Positions 48,057 to 57,551 of a stretch of DNA of 60,219 bases are shown one piece after another. The DNA is from an uncultured Clostridia bacterium (GTDB lineage Bacteria; Bacillota; Clostridia; Christensenellales; Borkfalkiaceae). A program made the position numbers and the translations under genes. The stretch is taken from positions 1 to 60,219 of the forward strand of contig CALVHV010000002.1 of the NCBI GenBank assembly GCA_944328845.1. The letters are read 5' to 3'. Numbering within the stretch: the first letter of the stretch is position 1; every line of letters starts with the position of its first letter. The notes beneath the pieces are model-generated. The model saw only the letters and a list, made by a program, of their open reading frames with translations, was not told where the DNA came from and searched no databases.

Positions 48057-48931
48057 TTTTCTGCCCTCCCTTTGTCCGTTTCGATGAGGAAATATTCTTC
48101 AAAATCCACGGGGATCTCCTCTATAAACAGGGGCGAAAGAGCCTCCAGTTTTTGTACGATCTCCTCTCTGTTCCCGCGTACGATCAGCTGTGCCACTCTG
48201 CCGCTGCATTCGCATTTGAGGCAGGGGAAGGGGAACATGTCGGGCGTTGCTTCCTGTGAAAATCCCACCTGGAACTTGTAGACGGCGCCCAGCTTATCCT
48301 GAAGATCTCCCGAATCCGCCACACGTCCCCCCGAAATGAGTGCGAAATGCGTGCAGATGTCTGTCAGCTCGCGCAAGGAATGGGAGGCGATGACGGTGGT
48401 GCAGTTTTGCTCTTCGCCGAGAGCGATGAGCGCGCGCTTGCACTCGAGACGGGACCTGGGGTCCAGTCCGTCGAACGCCTCGTCCAGCAAGAGATAGCGC
48501 GGCCGCGCCGCAAGCGCGAGGGAGAGGAACATCTGTCTCTTCATGCCCTTGGAAAAGTTGTGCAGGGGCGCTTTTTTGTTCAGACAGAACAGTTCGCAGC
48601 GGCTGGAAAACAGGTTTTCGTCAAAGTCGTAATAGGCGGAATACAGCTGTGCCAGCTGCTGCCCCGTCGTCCCGGACGAATAATAGGGGTCGTCGGGCAG
48701 GAAAAAGATCTCTCTCTTTTTCTTTTCGTTTTCGAACACTTCCTCCCCGTCGTAGGCAATGCTGCCCGCATCCGCTTTCAGCACGCCTGCCATCATGCGC
48801 AGCAGGGTAGATTTGCCTGCGCCGTTCACGCCCACCATGCCGAACACGCTCCCTTTCGGGATAGTCATGTTCACGTCCTGCAGGACGGGTGTCTTTCCGT
48901 AGGACTTTTTCAGATTTCTGATCTCGATCAT
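48053..48931 (-). CDS. ABC transporter ATP-binding protein (YtrB-like)
   Basis: 292 aa from the ATG at 48931, with GGAGGG 6 nt upstream. Walker A is GVNGAGKST; the signature is FSKGMKRQ, a variant of LSGGQ common in this subgroup; Walker B is YLLLDEAFDGLDP. The His switch is in VIASHSL. The last ~90 residues form an extra regulatory domain. It overlaps the GntR gene by 4 nt and the permease gene by 4 nt. Together with the permease it makes one transporter. Confidence 0.9.
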   Translation of the reverse strand: MIEIRNLKKSYGKTPVLQDVNMTIPKGSVFGMVGVNGAGKSTLLRMMAGVLKADAGSIAYDGEEVFENEKKKREIFFLPDDPYYSSGTTGQQLAQLYSAYYDFDENLFSSRCELFCLNKKAPLHNFSKGMKRQMFLSLALAARPRYLLLDEAFDGLDPRSRLECKRALIALGEEQNCTTVIASHSLRELTDICTHFALISGGRVADSGDLQDKLGAVYKFQVGFSQEATPDMFPFPCLKCECSGRVAQLIVRGNREEIVQKLEALSPLFIEEIPVDFEEYFLIETDKGRAEK

Positions 48932-49284
48932 TTTATTCCCTCCCCGAAGATCCGTTTTGCCATATCTGTCACTTCTTCCAACGTCAGCCCCGCCCGCTTC
49001 ATTGCCGCAAGGTGCAGTTCCGCTTCCTTGCGCGCCAGCAGGTCGGTCTGTAAATGTTCGCACACGAACGCCCCTTTTTTGGGAATGGTGCGGATGAGCC
49101 CGCGCTCCTCCAGCAGCGTAAAGGCGCGCTCCACCGTATTGGGGTTGATGCCCAGCTGCCCCGCCAGGCTACGGCAGGAGGGCAGTTTTTCCCCCGGGCG
49201 CAACGCGCCCAGGCGGATGTACTTTTCGTATTCGTCCGCAATCTCATCGCAGATGTTCTTTTGTCCGCGCAGCCGTATTTCCAT
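48928..49284 (-). CDS. GntR-family (YtrA-type) repressor
   Basis: 118 aa. A winged helix (about 10-75) with EKYIRLGALRPGEKLPSCRS, LAGQLGINPNTVERAFTLLE and RGLIRTIPKKGAFV is followed by a short helical dimerisation part; there is no large effector domain, as in the YtrA subfamily. AAGGAGGG precedes the ATG. It is the first gene of the operon with the ABC transporter. Three 9-bp repeats between its -10 box and start are a likely operator, so it should repress its own operon. Confidence 0.92.
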   Translation of the reverse strand: MEIRLRGQKNICDEIADEYEKYIRLGALRPGEKLPSCRSLAGQLGINPNTVERAFTLLEERGLIRTIPKKGAFVCEHLQTDLLARKEAELHLAAMKRAGLTLEEVTDMAKRIFGEGIK

Positions 49285-49303
49285 GTCGCCCTCCTTTTTG
49301 TAC

Positions 49304-49330
49304 TAACTGTACTATCTGTATTAACTGTAT
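49304..49330 (-). promoter_or_regulatory. Operator: three 9-bp direct repeats
   Basis: On the plus strand TAACTGTAC (49304-49312), TATCTGTAT (49313-49321) and TAACTGTAT (49322-49330) are contiguous. The last touches the -10 box, and all lie over or just after the predicted transcript start of the GntR operon. A fourth degenerate unit, GTAC at 49300-49303, flanks them. Confidence 0.6.
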
Positions 49331-49357
49331 TATAACAGAGAAAAGCGGAGGTGTCAA
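49329..49357 (-). promoter_or_regulatory. Consensus promoter of the GntR-ABC operon
   Basis: Minus strand: TTGACA (49357-49352), 17 bp, TATAAT (49334-49329). A fully consensus promoter, as expected if it is normally held by a repressor. Confidence 0.85.
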
Positions 49358-49378
49358 GAGGGAGGGCAATTTTTTATG

Positions 49379-49406
49379 AAAAAAAGCGGCAGAGGATGCC
49401 GCTTTT
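49379..49406 (-). terminator. Terminator of the ispDF-radA transcript
   Basis: AAAAGCGGC (49382-49390) with GCCGCTTTT (49398-49406); on the minus strand a T-run follows. Confidence 0.8.
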
Positions 49407-49423
49407 CGGATAAGATGGTAAAG

Positions 49424-50806
49424 TTACTGTTTTTCTTCTTGGGGGAATAGCTTTTTGATCAGCTGATTGACGTATTGCACGGGGACAAGTTCGATCTTGT
49501 CCTCAAATTTTTTTACGCTCTTAAAGTTTTTGGCGGGGAAGAGCACCCGTTTGAATCCCATCTTCACACATTCGTTGACGCGCTTTTCCGCAAAGGAGAC
49601 GCCGCGCACCTCGCCCGTGAGTCCCACTTCGCCGAACACGGCGGTGTATTTGTCGATGGGCTGGTTGCGGAATCCGCTCGCCAAGGCGGCGCACACCGCA
49701 AGGTCCACGGCGGGTTCGTTCAAACGGATGCCGCCCATCGCGTTGAGGTACACGTCCTGGTTGAAGAAGGGGAGCCCGCACCTCTTTTCCAATACGGCAA
49801 TGAGGAGCACGAGTTTGTTGTATTCGACGCCCAGCGGCATCCTGCGCGGGAGCCCGTACGCCGTCTTTGCCATCAGCGTCTGGATCTCCACCATCATGCA
49901 ACGGTTGCCCGTTTCGGACGGGGTCACGCAGCTGCCCGCCGCCTCGCCGCGGCTTTCGGAGAGGAAGATGCCCGAATAGTCGGAAACGCCGTAAATGCCC
50001 TCGCCCGTCATCTCAAACACGCCCACTTCCTGTACGGAGCCGAACCTGTTTTTATACGCGCGCAGAATTTTGAAATTTTCTTCCCGCTCGCCCTCGAAGT
50101 ACAGCACGGTGTCCATGATGTGTTCCAGCACTTTCGGGCCTGCCAGCGCGCCTTCCTTGGTCACGTGTCCCACGATAAAGAAGGTGATGTTGCGGCTTTT
50201 TGCAATGCGCTGCAATTTCCCCGCACATTCGCGCACTTGTCCCACCGAGCCCGCCGCGGAGGAGAGTTCGCTGGTATACACCGCCTGGATAGAGTCGATC
50301 ACCACAAATTTTTCGTCCGTGATCGCCTCTTCGATGTCTTCCATGCAGGTCTCGTTGAGCAGCAGCAGGTTGGCGGAATCCAGCTTCAGGCGGGAACAGC
50401 GCATCTTCACCTGTGAACAGCTTTCTTCGGCGGAAACGTACAAAACTTTCTGCGTTTTGGAAAGATGCGCGGAAACTTCGGTGAGCAGGGTGCTCTTGCC
50501 GATGCCGGGGTCGCCGCCGATGAGCACGAGCGAGCCGGGCACAATGCCGCCGCCCAATACTGTGTCCAGTTCGGCAATGCCCGAAGATACCCGTTCAAAC
50601 TTTTCTTCGTGTACCTGGTTCAAGGGGACGGGAACGTGTCCTGTTGCCGAACGCTCCCGCTTTGCGGTCTTCTGCGCGGCGGGGGCGGTCTCCGTGATCT
50701 CTTCCACAAGAGTGCCGAATTTCCCGCAGGAGGGGCAGCGGCCCAGCCACTGCGGGCTCTGCGCGCCGCACTCCGAACATACAAATACAGATCTCGATTT
50801 TGCCAA
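49424..50806 (-). CDS. radA: DNA repair protein RadA
   Basis: 460 aa. The start is the TTG at 50806: it puts GGGAGG 7 nt upstream and gives the usual (M)AKSRSVFVCSECG opening; an earlier TTG at 50812 would touch the ribosome-binding site. The zinc finger has CSECG and CPSCG. Walker A is GGDPGIGKST, the RadA motif KNRFG lies in YKNRFGSVQEVG, and a Lon-like domain ends the protein. RadA is a branch-migration helicase in recombination. It is last in the ispDF transcript, 2 nt after the gene before it. Confidence 0.93.
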   Translation of the reverse strand: MAKSRSVFVCSECGAQSPQWLGRCPSCGKFGTLVEEITETAPAAQKTAKRERSATGHVPVPLNQVHEEKFERVSSGIAELDTVLGGGIVPGSLVLIGGDPGIGKSTLLTEVSAHLSKTQKVLYVSAEESCSQVKMRCSRLKLDSANLLLLNETCMEDIEEAITDEKFVVIDSIQAVYTSELSSAAGSVGQVRECAGKLQRIAKSRNITFFIVGHVTKEGALAGPKVLEHIMDTVLYFEGEREENFKILRAYKNRFGSVQEVGVFEMTGEGIYGVSDYSGIFLSESRGEAAGSCVTPSETGNRCMMVEIQTLMAKTAYGLPRRMPLGVEYNKLVLLIAVLEKRCGLPFFNQDVYLNAMGGIRLNEPAVDLAVCAALASGFRNQPIDKYTAVFGEVGLTGEVRGVSFAEKRVNECVKMGFKRVLFPAKNFKSVKKFEDKIELVPVQYVNQLIKKLFPQEEKQ

Positions 50807-50808
50807 GG

Positions 50809-51621
50809 TCAAACCTCCCGTTTGCAGTATTCTGTCATGCCTTCGAGTAAATAGGAAATGTCGCGGAGAACGCTTTCTTCGCTGTCGTAAAAACTGACGG
50901 AGTCTTTCTCCGATCCCCAACAGGCGTAGGCGGATGAAAAATCCAACTCTTCCGTATCCGTCTCTATATACAGCGTTTCTTCCGTGTACGTGTAACATCC
51001 GTCCTCGCGCCGATAGACGGCAATGCGCCGTGTCCCTTCCTCATCGAAAAAGACGCGCCCGCCTTCGGGCAGATCGGCCTTTCTGTAGAGGAAAACGATC
51101 GCTTCGCGCGGAAGAAGGGGCAGCAGGGAAGAGGTCGGCACAGGGGCGCTGAGTATTGCGGCGGTAAGAAAAAAAGAGAGGAAAATTACGCCGAAAAGTC
51201 CGATCAAAAATCCGTAAATGAAATATTTTTCGGGAAATACGTTTGTCAGGCAGAGTACAAAAAGCACAACTCCGCAGACAAAGATCGCCGCGCTCGGCAC
51301 GGCAAAGAGAAGAAAGGGACGGCGCTTTTTTTCGCACAATTTCCTCGGCGCCCGTGTGCGCATCACGGGTACAAAGCCGAACATCTCCTGTGTCTGCCTG
51401 CCGATATGTGCAAGAACGTCTTCTTCCGTGCGAAAGGTCTGTTCGCTTTCTGTGCCGCACCACCGTTTGCCCGTCAGGGTCTGTTGTGTATAAGAAAAAG
51501 TGCCGTCCTTTCGGCGGTAGATGAGTATGCGCCGTGTCCTGTCCGTATTGAAAAAGGCGCGCACGATGTCTGCCCTGTCGGGAAGATTTTGCCAGAGCAA
51601 TAAATCGGGGGATATATACAT
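50809..51621 (-). CDS. Hypothetical membrane protein with internally duplicated halves
   Basis: 270 aa from the ATG at 51621, with AAAGGGG 6 nt upstream. Two similar soluble segments flank a pair of transmembrane helices (about 105-150). RTRRILIYRRKDGTFSYTQQ near residue 30 corresponds to GTRRIAVYRREDGCYTYTEE near residue 195. Each is a small strand-rich unit. Family not recognised. It sits between ispDF and radA, where Bacillus carries disA and yacL instead. Confidence 0.75.
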   Translation of the reverse strand: MYISPDLLLWQNLPDRADIVRAFFNTDRTRRILIYRRKDGTFSYTQQTLTGKRWCGTESEQTFRTEEDVLAHIGRQTQEMFGFVPVMRTRAPRKLCEKKRRPFLLFAVPSAAIFVCGVVLFVLCLTNVFPEKYFIYGFLIGLFGVIFLSFFLTAAILSAPVPTSSLLPLLPREAIVFLYRKADLPEGGRVFFDEEGTRRIAVYRREDGCYTYTEETLYIETDTEELDFSSAYACWGSEKDSVSFYDSEESVLRDISYLLEGMTEYCKREV

Positions 51622-51632
51622 GGTTGCCCCTT

Positions 51633-52763
51633 TCAGCCGTCCGAACGCAAAAGAACGGTCGCCGTCACGGTGATTCCTTCGCCGCGGCCGAGGTAGCCAA
51701 GTCCCTCGTTGGTGCCTGCCGAAAGCCCCACGTTTTGCTCGCAAATTTGCAGGACGCGGGCAATATTTTGTTTCATCTGTGCGATGTACGGCGCCAGGCG
51801 GGGGCGCTGTGCCACGATCGCCGCGGATACGTTTCCCACGGCAAAGCCCGCGCACCCGATCAGTTCGCACACCTTTCCGAGCAGGATAAGGCTGTCCGCG
51901 TCTTTGTACTGCGGGTCGGTATCGGGAAAGTAATGCCCGATGTCGGCAAGCCCCGCCGCCGAAAGCAGGGCATCCATCACCGCGTGGCACAATACGTCGC
52001 CGTCGCTGTGGGCGATCAGTCCGCTTTCGCTGGGGACGCAAACGCCGCCGAGGACGATATGATCGCTGTTTTTTCCGAAGGCATGGGTGTCGATGCCCAC
52101 GCCCGTGCGCAGTTCCTGCACGGCAAAGTCCTCCCGAAAGGTGAGTTTTCTGTTGGACGGCTCCCCCCAAAACAGGCGGGGCGGCGCAACGTATTTCGAG
52201 TACACGCCCGAATCGTCCGTAAAGGAATCCGTCTCCTTTATTTTACGGTAGGCGGAAAGAAGTTCGGGGTAAGAAAATCCCTGCGGCGTCTGCACGGTGC
52301 AGGTGCTTTCGCGGTCGAGCGTTTCGCAGATCATGCCGCTCTGTGTGCGTACGAGCGTATCCGTGCAGGGCAGGGCGCACACCGCGCTCCCGAACGAGCG
52401 CACCGTGGCGATGCAGTCGCGGATGATCTTTTCGCTGACGAAGGGGCGCGCCGCGTCGTGGATGAGTACATAGTCGGGCGCGTCCTGTACAAAGCTTTCC
52501 AGGGCGTTTTTTACCGACTGCGTGCGCGTCTCTCCGCCCGCCGTGAGCACGGCCTGCGGAAAAGGGGAGAGGAGGGAGCGGATCTCCTCCCTGTCTTTTT
52601 CGCTGACGCAGACGGCGATCTTTTCGATCTCGGGCAGGGCGGCAAAGGCGGAAAGGGTGCGTTCCAGGACGCACCGCCCCCCGATCTTGCGCAGGATTTT
52701 GTTTTGTTCGAACCCCGCGCGGCTGCCTGAGCCTGCGGCGGGGAGAATGACATGGATCTTCAC
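51633..52763 (-). CDS. ispDF: Bifunctional IspD/IspF of the MEP isoprenoid pathway
   Basis: 376 aa. Residues 1-215 are 2-C-methyl-erythritol 4-phosphate cytidylyltransferase (VILPAAGSGSRAG, DAARPFVS). Residues 222-376 are MECDP synthase (VGIDTHAF, HSDGDVLCHAVMDALL, DIGHYFPDTDPQYKDADS), with the Asp and His zinc ligands present. The start is a GTG at 52763, with AAAGGTGAT 4 nt upstream; a further ATG upstream has no ribosome-binding site. Two MEP steps in one chain, as in other bacteria with fused ispDF, although the intervening IspE is separate. Confidence 0.94.
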   Translation of the reverse strand: MKIHVILPAAGSGSRAGFEQNKILRKIGGRCVLERTLSAFAALPEIEKIAVCVSEKDREEIRSLLSPFPQAVLTAGGETRTQSVKNALESFVQDAPDYVLIHDAARPFVSEKIIRDCIATVRSFGSAVCALPCTDTLVRTQSGMICETLDRESTCTVQTPQGFSYPELLSAYRKIKETDSFTDDSGVYSKYVAPPRLFWGEPSNRKLTFREDFAVQELRTGVGIDTHAFGKNSDHIVLGGVCVPSESGLIAHSDGDVLCHAVMDALLSAAGLADIGHYFPDTDPQYKDADSLILLGKVCELIGCAGFAVGNVSAAIVAQRPRLAPYIAQMKQNIARVLQICEQNVGLSAGTNEGLGYLGRGEGITVTATVLLRSDG

Positions 52764-52838
52764 GGGATCACCTTTTTTCAAAAAATCGGCGCGCCGTGCG
52801 CGGCGCATAGGGCACGGGCACGGCGCAGGGGGGAGCGG

Positions 52839-53084
52839 TCATTCGGAAAGAATTTCGTACAGGGAGGAAGCCTCCTCTTTTTTTATCGTCTCTTTGAGGT
52901 CGAGCACGCGGAATTTCAGCGAGCCCGCCGCAAATTTCAGTTCGACCACGTCGCCTATTTTCAGAGAGTAGGCGGGCTTGACGTCCTTGCCGTTGACGCT
53001 CACTTTGCCCGCTTTGCACGCCTCGCCCGCCACCGTGCGGCGCTTGAGGATGCGCGATACCTTTAAAAATTTGTCCATTCTCAT
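52839..53084 (-). CDS. rqcP: RqcP, ribosome quality-control S4-domain protein
   Basis: 81 aa. MRMDKFLKVSRILKRRTVAG and EACKAGKVSVNGKDVKPAYS match the S4 RNA-binding fold of B. subtilis YabO/RqcP; the end KKEEASSLYEILSE is also typical. With RqcH it adds alanine tails to stalled nascent chains on 50S subunits. AAAGGAAC lies before the ATG. In Bacillus the gene follows yabN (mazG); here it is about 10 kb away, beside rpoB. Confidence 0.92.
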   Translation of the reverse strand: MRMDKFLKVSRILKRRTVAGEACKAGKVSVNGKDVKPAYSLKIGDVVELKFAAGSLKFRVLDLKETIKKEEASSLYEILSE

Positions 53085-53200
53085 CGTGTATGTTCCTTTG
53101 CCGCGGCGGCACTTTTTGCAAAAACTTTCCTGCCGGTCGCGTCGTAAAAAAAATTTTTTTGACGAATTTTATCTTTTTTCGAAAAAGCGGAAAAAAGCGT

Positions 53201-53229
53201 TTGACATCCCTTTGAAATTTCTATATAAT
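53201..53229 (+). promoter_or_regulatory. Consensus promoter of rpoBC
   Basis: TTGACA (53201-53206), 17 bp, TATAAT (53224-53229). It gives a leader of about 280 nt before rpoB. CCTTTTTC/GAAAAAGG and CGTGC/GCACG stems occur within the leader. Confidence 0.85.
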
Positions 53230-53383
53230 GATAATCTGTATCATTATGGAGTATAATGTTCTTTTTGCCCTTTTTCGGGGAAAAAGGAGGAAAAAGCGGA
53301 GCGATCTTCGTGCAGTTCGCACGCCCCTCTCTATAATAAGGATAGGGGAACTTGCCGCGACGATGCTTTTGTCTGCTCGAAAC

Positions 53384-53412
53384 ATTATACCGCAAAATTC
53401 CAAAGTTGTAAA
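53384..53412 (-). promoter_or_regulatory. Opposing promoter inside the rpoB leader
   Basis: Minus strand: TTTACA (53412-53407), 17 bp, TATAAT (53389-53384). It would read toward rqcP across the rpoB promoter. No nearer promoter for rqcP was found. Confidence 0.6.
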
Positions 53413-53426
53413 GAGGCGGAGGAAAA

Positions 53427-53510
53427 ATGAGCGAAAAAATTTTTTTCGCGTCTGCCTGTGCGCCGCGGGTTTTCGCGTACCATGGAACGAAAATTTTTAG
53501 GAGCGTGTGA
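53427..53510 (+). CDS. 27-codon leader ORF before rpoB
   Basis: ATG at 53427 with GGCGGAGG 5 nt upstream, one of the strongest ribosome-binding sites in the window. The peptide begins MSEKIFFASACAPRVFAYHG and ends at a TGA (53508-53510), 3 nt before the rpoB ATG. No family is expected at this size. It may couple ribosome loading to rpoB translation or act as a regulatory leader peptide. Confidence 0.4.
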   Translation: MSEKIFFASACAPRVFAYHGTKIFRSV

Positions 53511-53513
53511 TTG

Positions 53514-56500
53514 ATGAATTTACCCATCCAGAAGTACGGCAAGACGGAGAGACGGAAATTCGGCAAGATCAACGAAGTGATCGACATTCCCGACCTCGTC
53601 GAGATCCAGAAAGAATCGTACAGAACGTTCATCGAAGAGGGCATCGGAGAGGTGTTCGAGGATTTCTCGCCCATCACCGATCATGCCGATCACTTTGAGC
53701 TGTATTTTCTCGACCATGAATTCGGCACCAAGCCCAAATACGACGAAAAAGAATGTCGCAACCGCGACGCGACGTATGCGCTTCCCCTGCGCGTAAAAGT
53801 CCGTCTCGTCAACAAAGTCAAGGAAGAAGTCATCGACCAGGATGTTTTCATGGGCGATTTCCCTTTGATGACGGAAAACGGTTCCTTTATCATCAACGGC
53901 GCGGAGCGCGTTATCGTTTCCCAGCTGGTCCGTTCGCCCGGTTCGTACAACGAGTCGGAAAAGGACAAGACGGGCAGGGAAATGTTCAAAACCACCGTCA
54001 TCCCCAACCGCGGTGCCTGGCTGGAATTCGAGCAGGATTCGCAGGGCGTGCTGTGGGTGCACGTCGACCGTAAGCGCAAGATCTGCGCTACCGTCCTTCT
54101 GCGCGCGCTCGGCTTCGGGTCGGACGTCGCCATCACCGATATTTTCGGCGACGACCGCATGATCGCCGCCACCATCGAAAAGGACACCGCCAAGAGCGAG
54201 CAGGACGGCCTCATCGAACTGTACCGCCGTCTCCGCCCCGGCGAAGTGCCGACGGACGATTCCGTGCGCCAGCACCTGCATAACCTCTTTTTCGATCCCC
54301 GCCGTTACGACGTTGTCAAAGTCGGCCGCTATAAGTTCAACAAAAAGCTGAACGTCGCTTATCGTCTGCCCGGCTGCATCTCCGCGCAGGACATCTTCGA
54401 CCCCGAAACGGGCGAGATCATCGTCGCCAAGGAAGAGAAGATCTCCGAAGCGGCTGCAAAGCGCATCCAGAACGCCGGCATCAATGTGGTGGAAGTCATC
54501 GTCTCCGATGAAAAGATGGGCCGCATCTCCCACCGCGTCATCGGCAACAATACGGTGGATTTTTCCTCCGTTTCGGACAAGAACCCCAAATCTTTGGGGC
54601 TGCTTCCCACCATTTATTACCCGAACTTTGTCTTCTCCAAGGAAATTGCCGCCGCTTGCGACAACGGGGACATCGAGACGGTCGCCGAGCATTATCTGGA
54701 TAAGATCAACGAAGTCTACTATACCAAAGAGACGAAAAAGACGGACGACGAAAAGATCGAGGAGCGCAAAAACCGCGAAAAGAGGCACGAAAACCGCATC
54801 AAGTTCGTGGCGGCGTGCAAACTCTTCCACGAGATCCTTTCCCGCCCCGAAGTGAGCGTTTCCGCGGAAGAAAAGAAGATCATCCGCCCGCTCATCGAAA
54901 AACTCAACCACAGACACATCACGGTGGACGACGTCATCGCCGCCGTGTCCTCCAACCTCGACCTGCGTTACGGCATCGGCATGGTGGATAACATCGACCA
55001 CCTCGGCAACCGCCGCGTGCGCAGCGTGGGCGAGCTGCTGCAGAACCAGCTGCGCGTGGGTATCGCGCGTCTCGAACGCCTCATCCGCGAGCGCATGGGC
55101 ACGCAGGACCCCAACGACGTCACCCCCAGCGGACTGATCAACGTCCGTCCCGTGGCGGCGGTCATCCGCGAGTTCTTCGGGTCTTCCCAGCTCTCCCAGT
55201 TCATGGACCAGACCAACCCGATCGCGGAACTTACGCATAAGCGCAAGCTGTCCGCTCTCGGCCCCGGCGGTCTCAACCGCGACCGTGCCACTTTCGACGT
55301 CCGCGACGTGCACCACAGCCATTACGGCCGTATGTGCCCCATCGAGACGCCTGAAGGTCAGAACATCGGTCTGATCTCTTCCCTCGCTACCTTTGCAAAG
55401 GTCAACGAGTACGGGTTTATCATGTCCCCGTACCGCAGGGTACACAAAGAGGGGAGGGACGAGCACGGCCATCCCACGATCATCCGCGTCACCGACGAGG
55501 TAGACTACCTCACCGCAGACGAAGAAGATAAGTACGTCGTCGCTCAGGCGAACGAACCGCTCAATCCTGACGGCTCTTTCGTCAACGACCGCGTCTCCTG
55601 CCGCAGGAGGGAGGAGATCACCCAGCTGCCCCGCGAAATGATCGACTATATGGACGTTTCGCCCAAACAGCTCGTCTCCGTCGCTACCGCGCTCATCCCG
55701 TTCCTGGAAAACGACGATACCAACCGCGCCCTGATGGGTTCCAACATGCAGCGTCAGGCAGTGCCTCTGCTCAAGACGGAGAGCCCCATCGTTGCAACGG
55801 GTATCGAAGCGGCCATCGCTCGCGACTCGGGCGTCATGGTCAAGGCGCGCGAAGCGGGTACCGCCATCGGCGTCGCTTCCGACCTCATCCGCATCCGCCG
55901 CGACGACGGCATCGTGGACGAATACAAACTGAAAAAGTTCGAGCGCTCCAACCAGGGCACCTGCCTCAACCAGCGCCCGATCATCAATACGGGCGACCGC
56001 GTGGAGAAAGGGGAGATCATCGCAGACGGCCCTTCCACCAACAACGGCGAGCTCGCACTCGGCAAAAACATTCTCATCGGCTTCATGGAATGGGAAGGTT
56101 ACAACTACGAGGACGCTATCCTCATCTCCGAAAAGCTGGTGCGCGAGGACGTGTTCACCTCCCTGCACATCGAGGAGTACGAGACGGAAGCGCGCGACAC
56201 CAAGCTGGGTGAAGAAGAGATCACGCGCGACATCCCCAACGTCAGCGACGAGGCACTCAAAGACCTCGACGAAGACGGCATCATCCGCATCGGCGCGGCG
56301 GTCACCAGCGGCGACATCCTCGTCGGTAAGGTCACCCCGAAGGGCGAGGCGGAGCTCACCCCCGAAGAGCGCCTGCTTCGCGCAATCTTCGGCGAAAAGG
56401 CGAGAGAGGTGCGCGATACCTCCCTCAAAGTGCCGCACGGCGAGGGCGGCATCGTCGTCGACGTGAAGATCTTCACGCGCGAAAACAAGGACGAGCTTTC

Positions 56501-57533
56501 CCCCGGCGTCAACAAACTGGTGCGCGTGTACATCGCGCAGAAGCGTAAAATTTCCGTCGGCGACAAGATGGCGGGACGTCACGGTAACAAGGGCGTCATT
56601 TCCCGCATCCTGCCCGAAAGCGATATGCCGTTCATGGCGGACGGCACCCCGATGCAGATCGTGCTCAACCCGCTGGGCGTTCCTTCCCGAATGAACATCG
56701 GACAGGTGCTGGAAGTGCACCTCGGGCACGTCTGCAAACAGCTCGGCTGGAAGATCGCTACGCCTGTCTTTGACGGCGCCACCGAGCAGGACATCCGCAA
56801 ACTGTTTGCGGAAAACAACATCGTCAATCCCAACGGCAAGGTAGACGGCAAGATCCAGCTGTACGACGGACGCACGGGTGAACCTTTCGAAAACCGCACT
56901 ACCGTCGGTCAGATGTACATGATCAAGCTCATCCACCTCGTCGACGACAAGATCCACGCGCGTTCCATCGGCCCGTACTCCCTCGTCACGCAGCAGCCGC
57001 TCGGCGGTAAGGCGCAGTTCGGCGGACAGCGTTTCGGTGAAATGGAAGTGTGGGCGCTGGAAGCTTACGGCGCGGCGCACATCCTGCAGGAGATCCTCAC
57101 CGTCAAGTCGGACGATATCAACGGCCGTGTCAAGACGTACGAGAGCATCGTCAAGGGCAACAACATTTCCGAACCGGGCATTCCCGAAGCGTTCAAGGTG
57201 CTGCTCAAAGAATTGCAGTCCCTCGCACTCGATGTGCGCGTGCTCAACGACAATAAGGACGAACTGCAGCTGAAAGACCTTTCGGACGCGGAACTCGAGG
57301 ACGAGGAGCGCGAGGAGAGGAGAGAAGAGGAGACGGAAGAGATCGACTTCAACTTCGACGACGAAGACGAAGAAGAGGACGAAGAGGATCTGGACGTCGA
57401 CTCCATCTTCGAAGAAGAGGAGGAAGAGCCTGCGGAGGACGAAGATTTCTCGTCCGCGGAGCTGTTTGACGACGATCTGGATGATCTGGACGATCTCGAC
57501 GACCTCGACGACGAGGACGAAGACAAAGAATAA
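53514..57533 (+). CDS. rpoB: DNA-directed RNA polymerase subunit beta
   Basis: 1339 aa from the ATG at 53514; a TTG at 53511 is a possible alternative, nearer the AGGAG. The rifampicin region near residue 555 reads [20 protein letters not shown] and [11 protein letters not shown], with the usual sensitive residues. [26 protein letters not shown] and [13 protein letters not shown] are catalytic-side motifs. About 83 residues at the C-terminus, from residue 1257, are almost all Asp and Glu, which is much longer than usual. rpoC follows after 18 nt. No rplJL genes precede it; instead rqcP lies on the opposite strand. Confidence 0.97.
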   Translation: MNLPIQKYGKTERRKFGKINEVIDIPDLVEIQKESYRTFIEEGIGEVFEDFSPITDHADHFELYFLDHEFGTKPKYDEKECRNRDATYALPLRVKVRLVNKVKEEVIDQDVFMGDFPLMTENGSFIINGAERVIVSQLVRSPGSYNESEKDKTGREMFKTTVIPNRGAWLEFEQDSQGVLWVHVDRKRKICATVLLRALGFGSDVAITDIFGDDRMIAATIEKDTAKSEQDGLIELYRRLRPGEVPTDDSVRQHLHNLFFDPRRYDVVKVGRYKFNKKLNVAYRLPGCISAQDIFDPETGEIIVAKEEKISEAAAKRIQNAGINVVEVIVSDEKMGRISHRVIGNNTVDFSSVSDKNPKSLGLLPTIYYPNFVFSKEIAAACDNGDIETVAEHYLDKINEVYYTKETKKTDDEKIEERKNREKRHENRIKFVAACKLFHEILSRPEVSVSAEEKKIIRPLIEKLNHRHITVDDVIAAVSSNLDLRYGIGMVDNIDHLGNRRVRSVGELLQNQLRVGIARLERLIRERMGTQDPNDVTPSGLINVRPVAAVIREFFGSSQLSQFMDQTNPIAELTHKRKLSALGPGGLNRDRATFDVRDVHHSHYGRMCPIETPEGQNIGLISSLATFAKVNEYGFIMSPYRRVHKEGRDEHGHPTIIRVTDEVDYLTADEEDKYVVAQANEPLNPDGSFVNDRVSCRRREEITQLPREMIDYMDVSPKQLVSVATALIPFLENDDTNRALMGSNMQRQAVPLLKTESPIVATGIEAAIARDSGVMVKAREAGTAIGVASDLIRIRRDDGIVDEYKLKKFERSNQGTCLNQRPIINTGDRVEKGEIIADGPSTNNGELALGKNILIGFMEWEGYNYEDAILISEKLVREDVFTSLHIEEYETEARDTKLGEEEITRDIPNVSDEALKDLDEDGIIRIGAAVTSGDILVGKVTPKGEAELTPEERLLRAIFGEKAREVRDTSLKVPHGEGGIVVDVKIFTRENKDELSPGVNKLVRVYIAQKRKISVGDKMAGRHGNKGVISRILPESDMPFMADGTPMQIVLNPLGVPSRMNIGQVLEVHLGHVCKQLGWKIATPVFDGATEQDIRKLFAENNIVNPNGKVDGKIQLYDGRTGEPFENRTTVGQMYMIKLIHLVDDKIHARSIGPYSLVTQQPLGGKAQFGGQRFGEMEVWALEAYGAAHILQEILTVKSDDINGRVKTYESIVKGNNISEPGIPEAFKVLLKELQSLALDVRVLNDNKDELQLKDLSDAELEDEEREERREEETEEIDFNFDDEDEEEDEEDLDVDSIFEEEEEEPAEDEDFSSAELFDDDLDDLDDLDDLDDEDEDKE

Positions 57534-57551
57534 AGAGCGGGAGGATAAAGT

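Noticed and set aside
53230-53513. Ribosomal-protein L10-type leader before rpoB
   Set aside because: rplJ and rplL are not upstream and the structure does not contain a recognisable L10 site.
53520-57080. A 1186-codon open frame antisense to rpoB
   Set aside because: It mirrors rpoB codon structure in GC-rich DNA, lacks a ribosome-binding site and any domain, while rpoB is certain.
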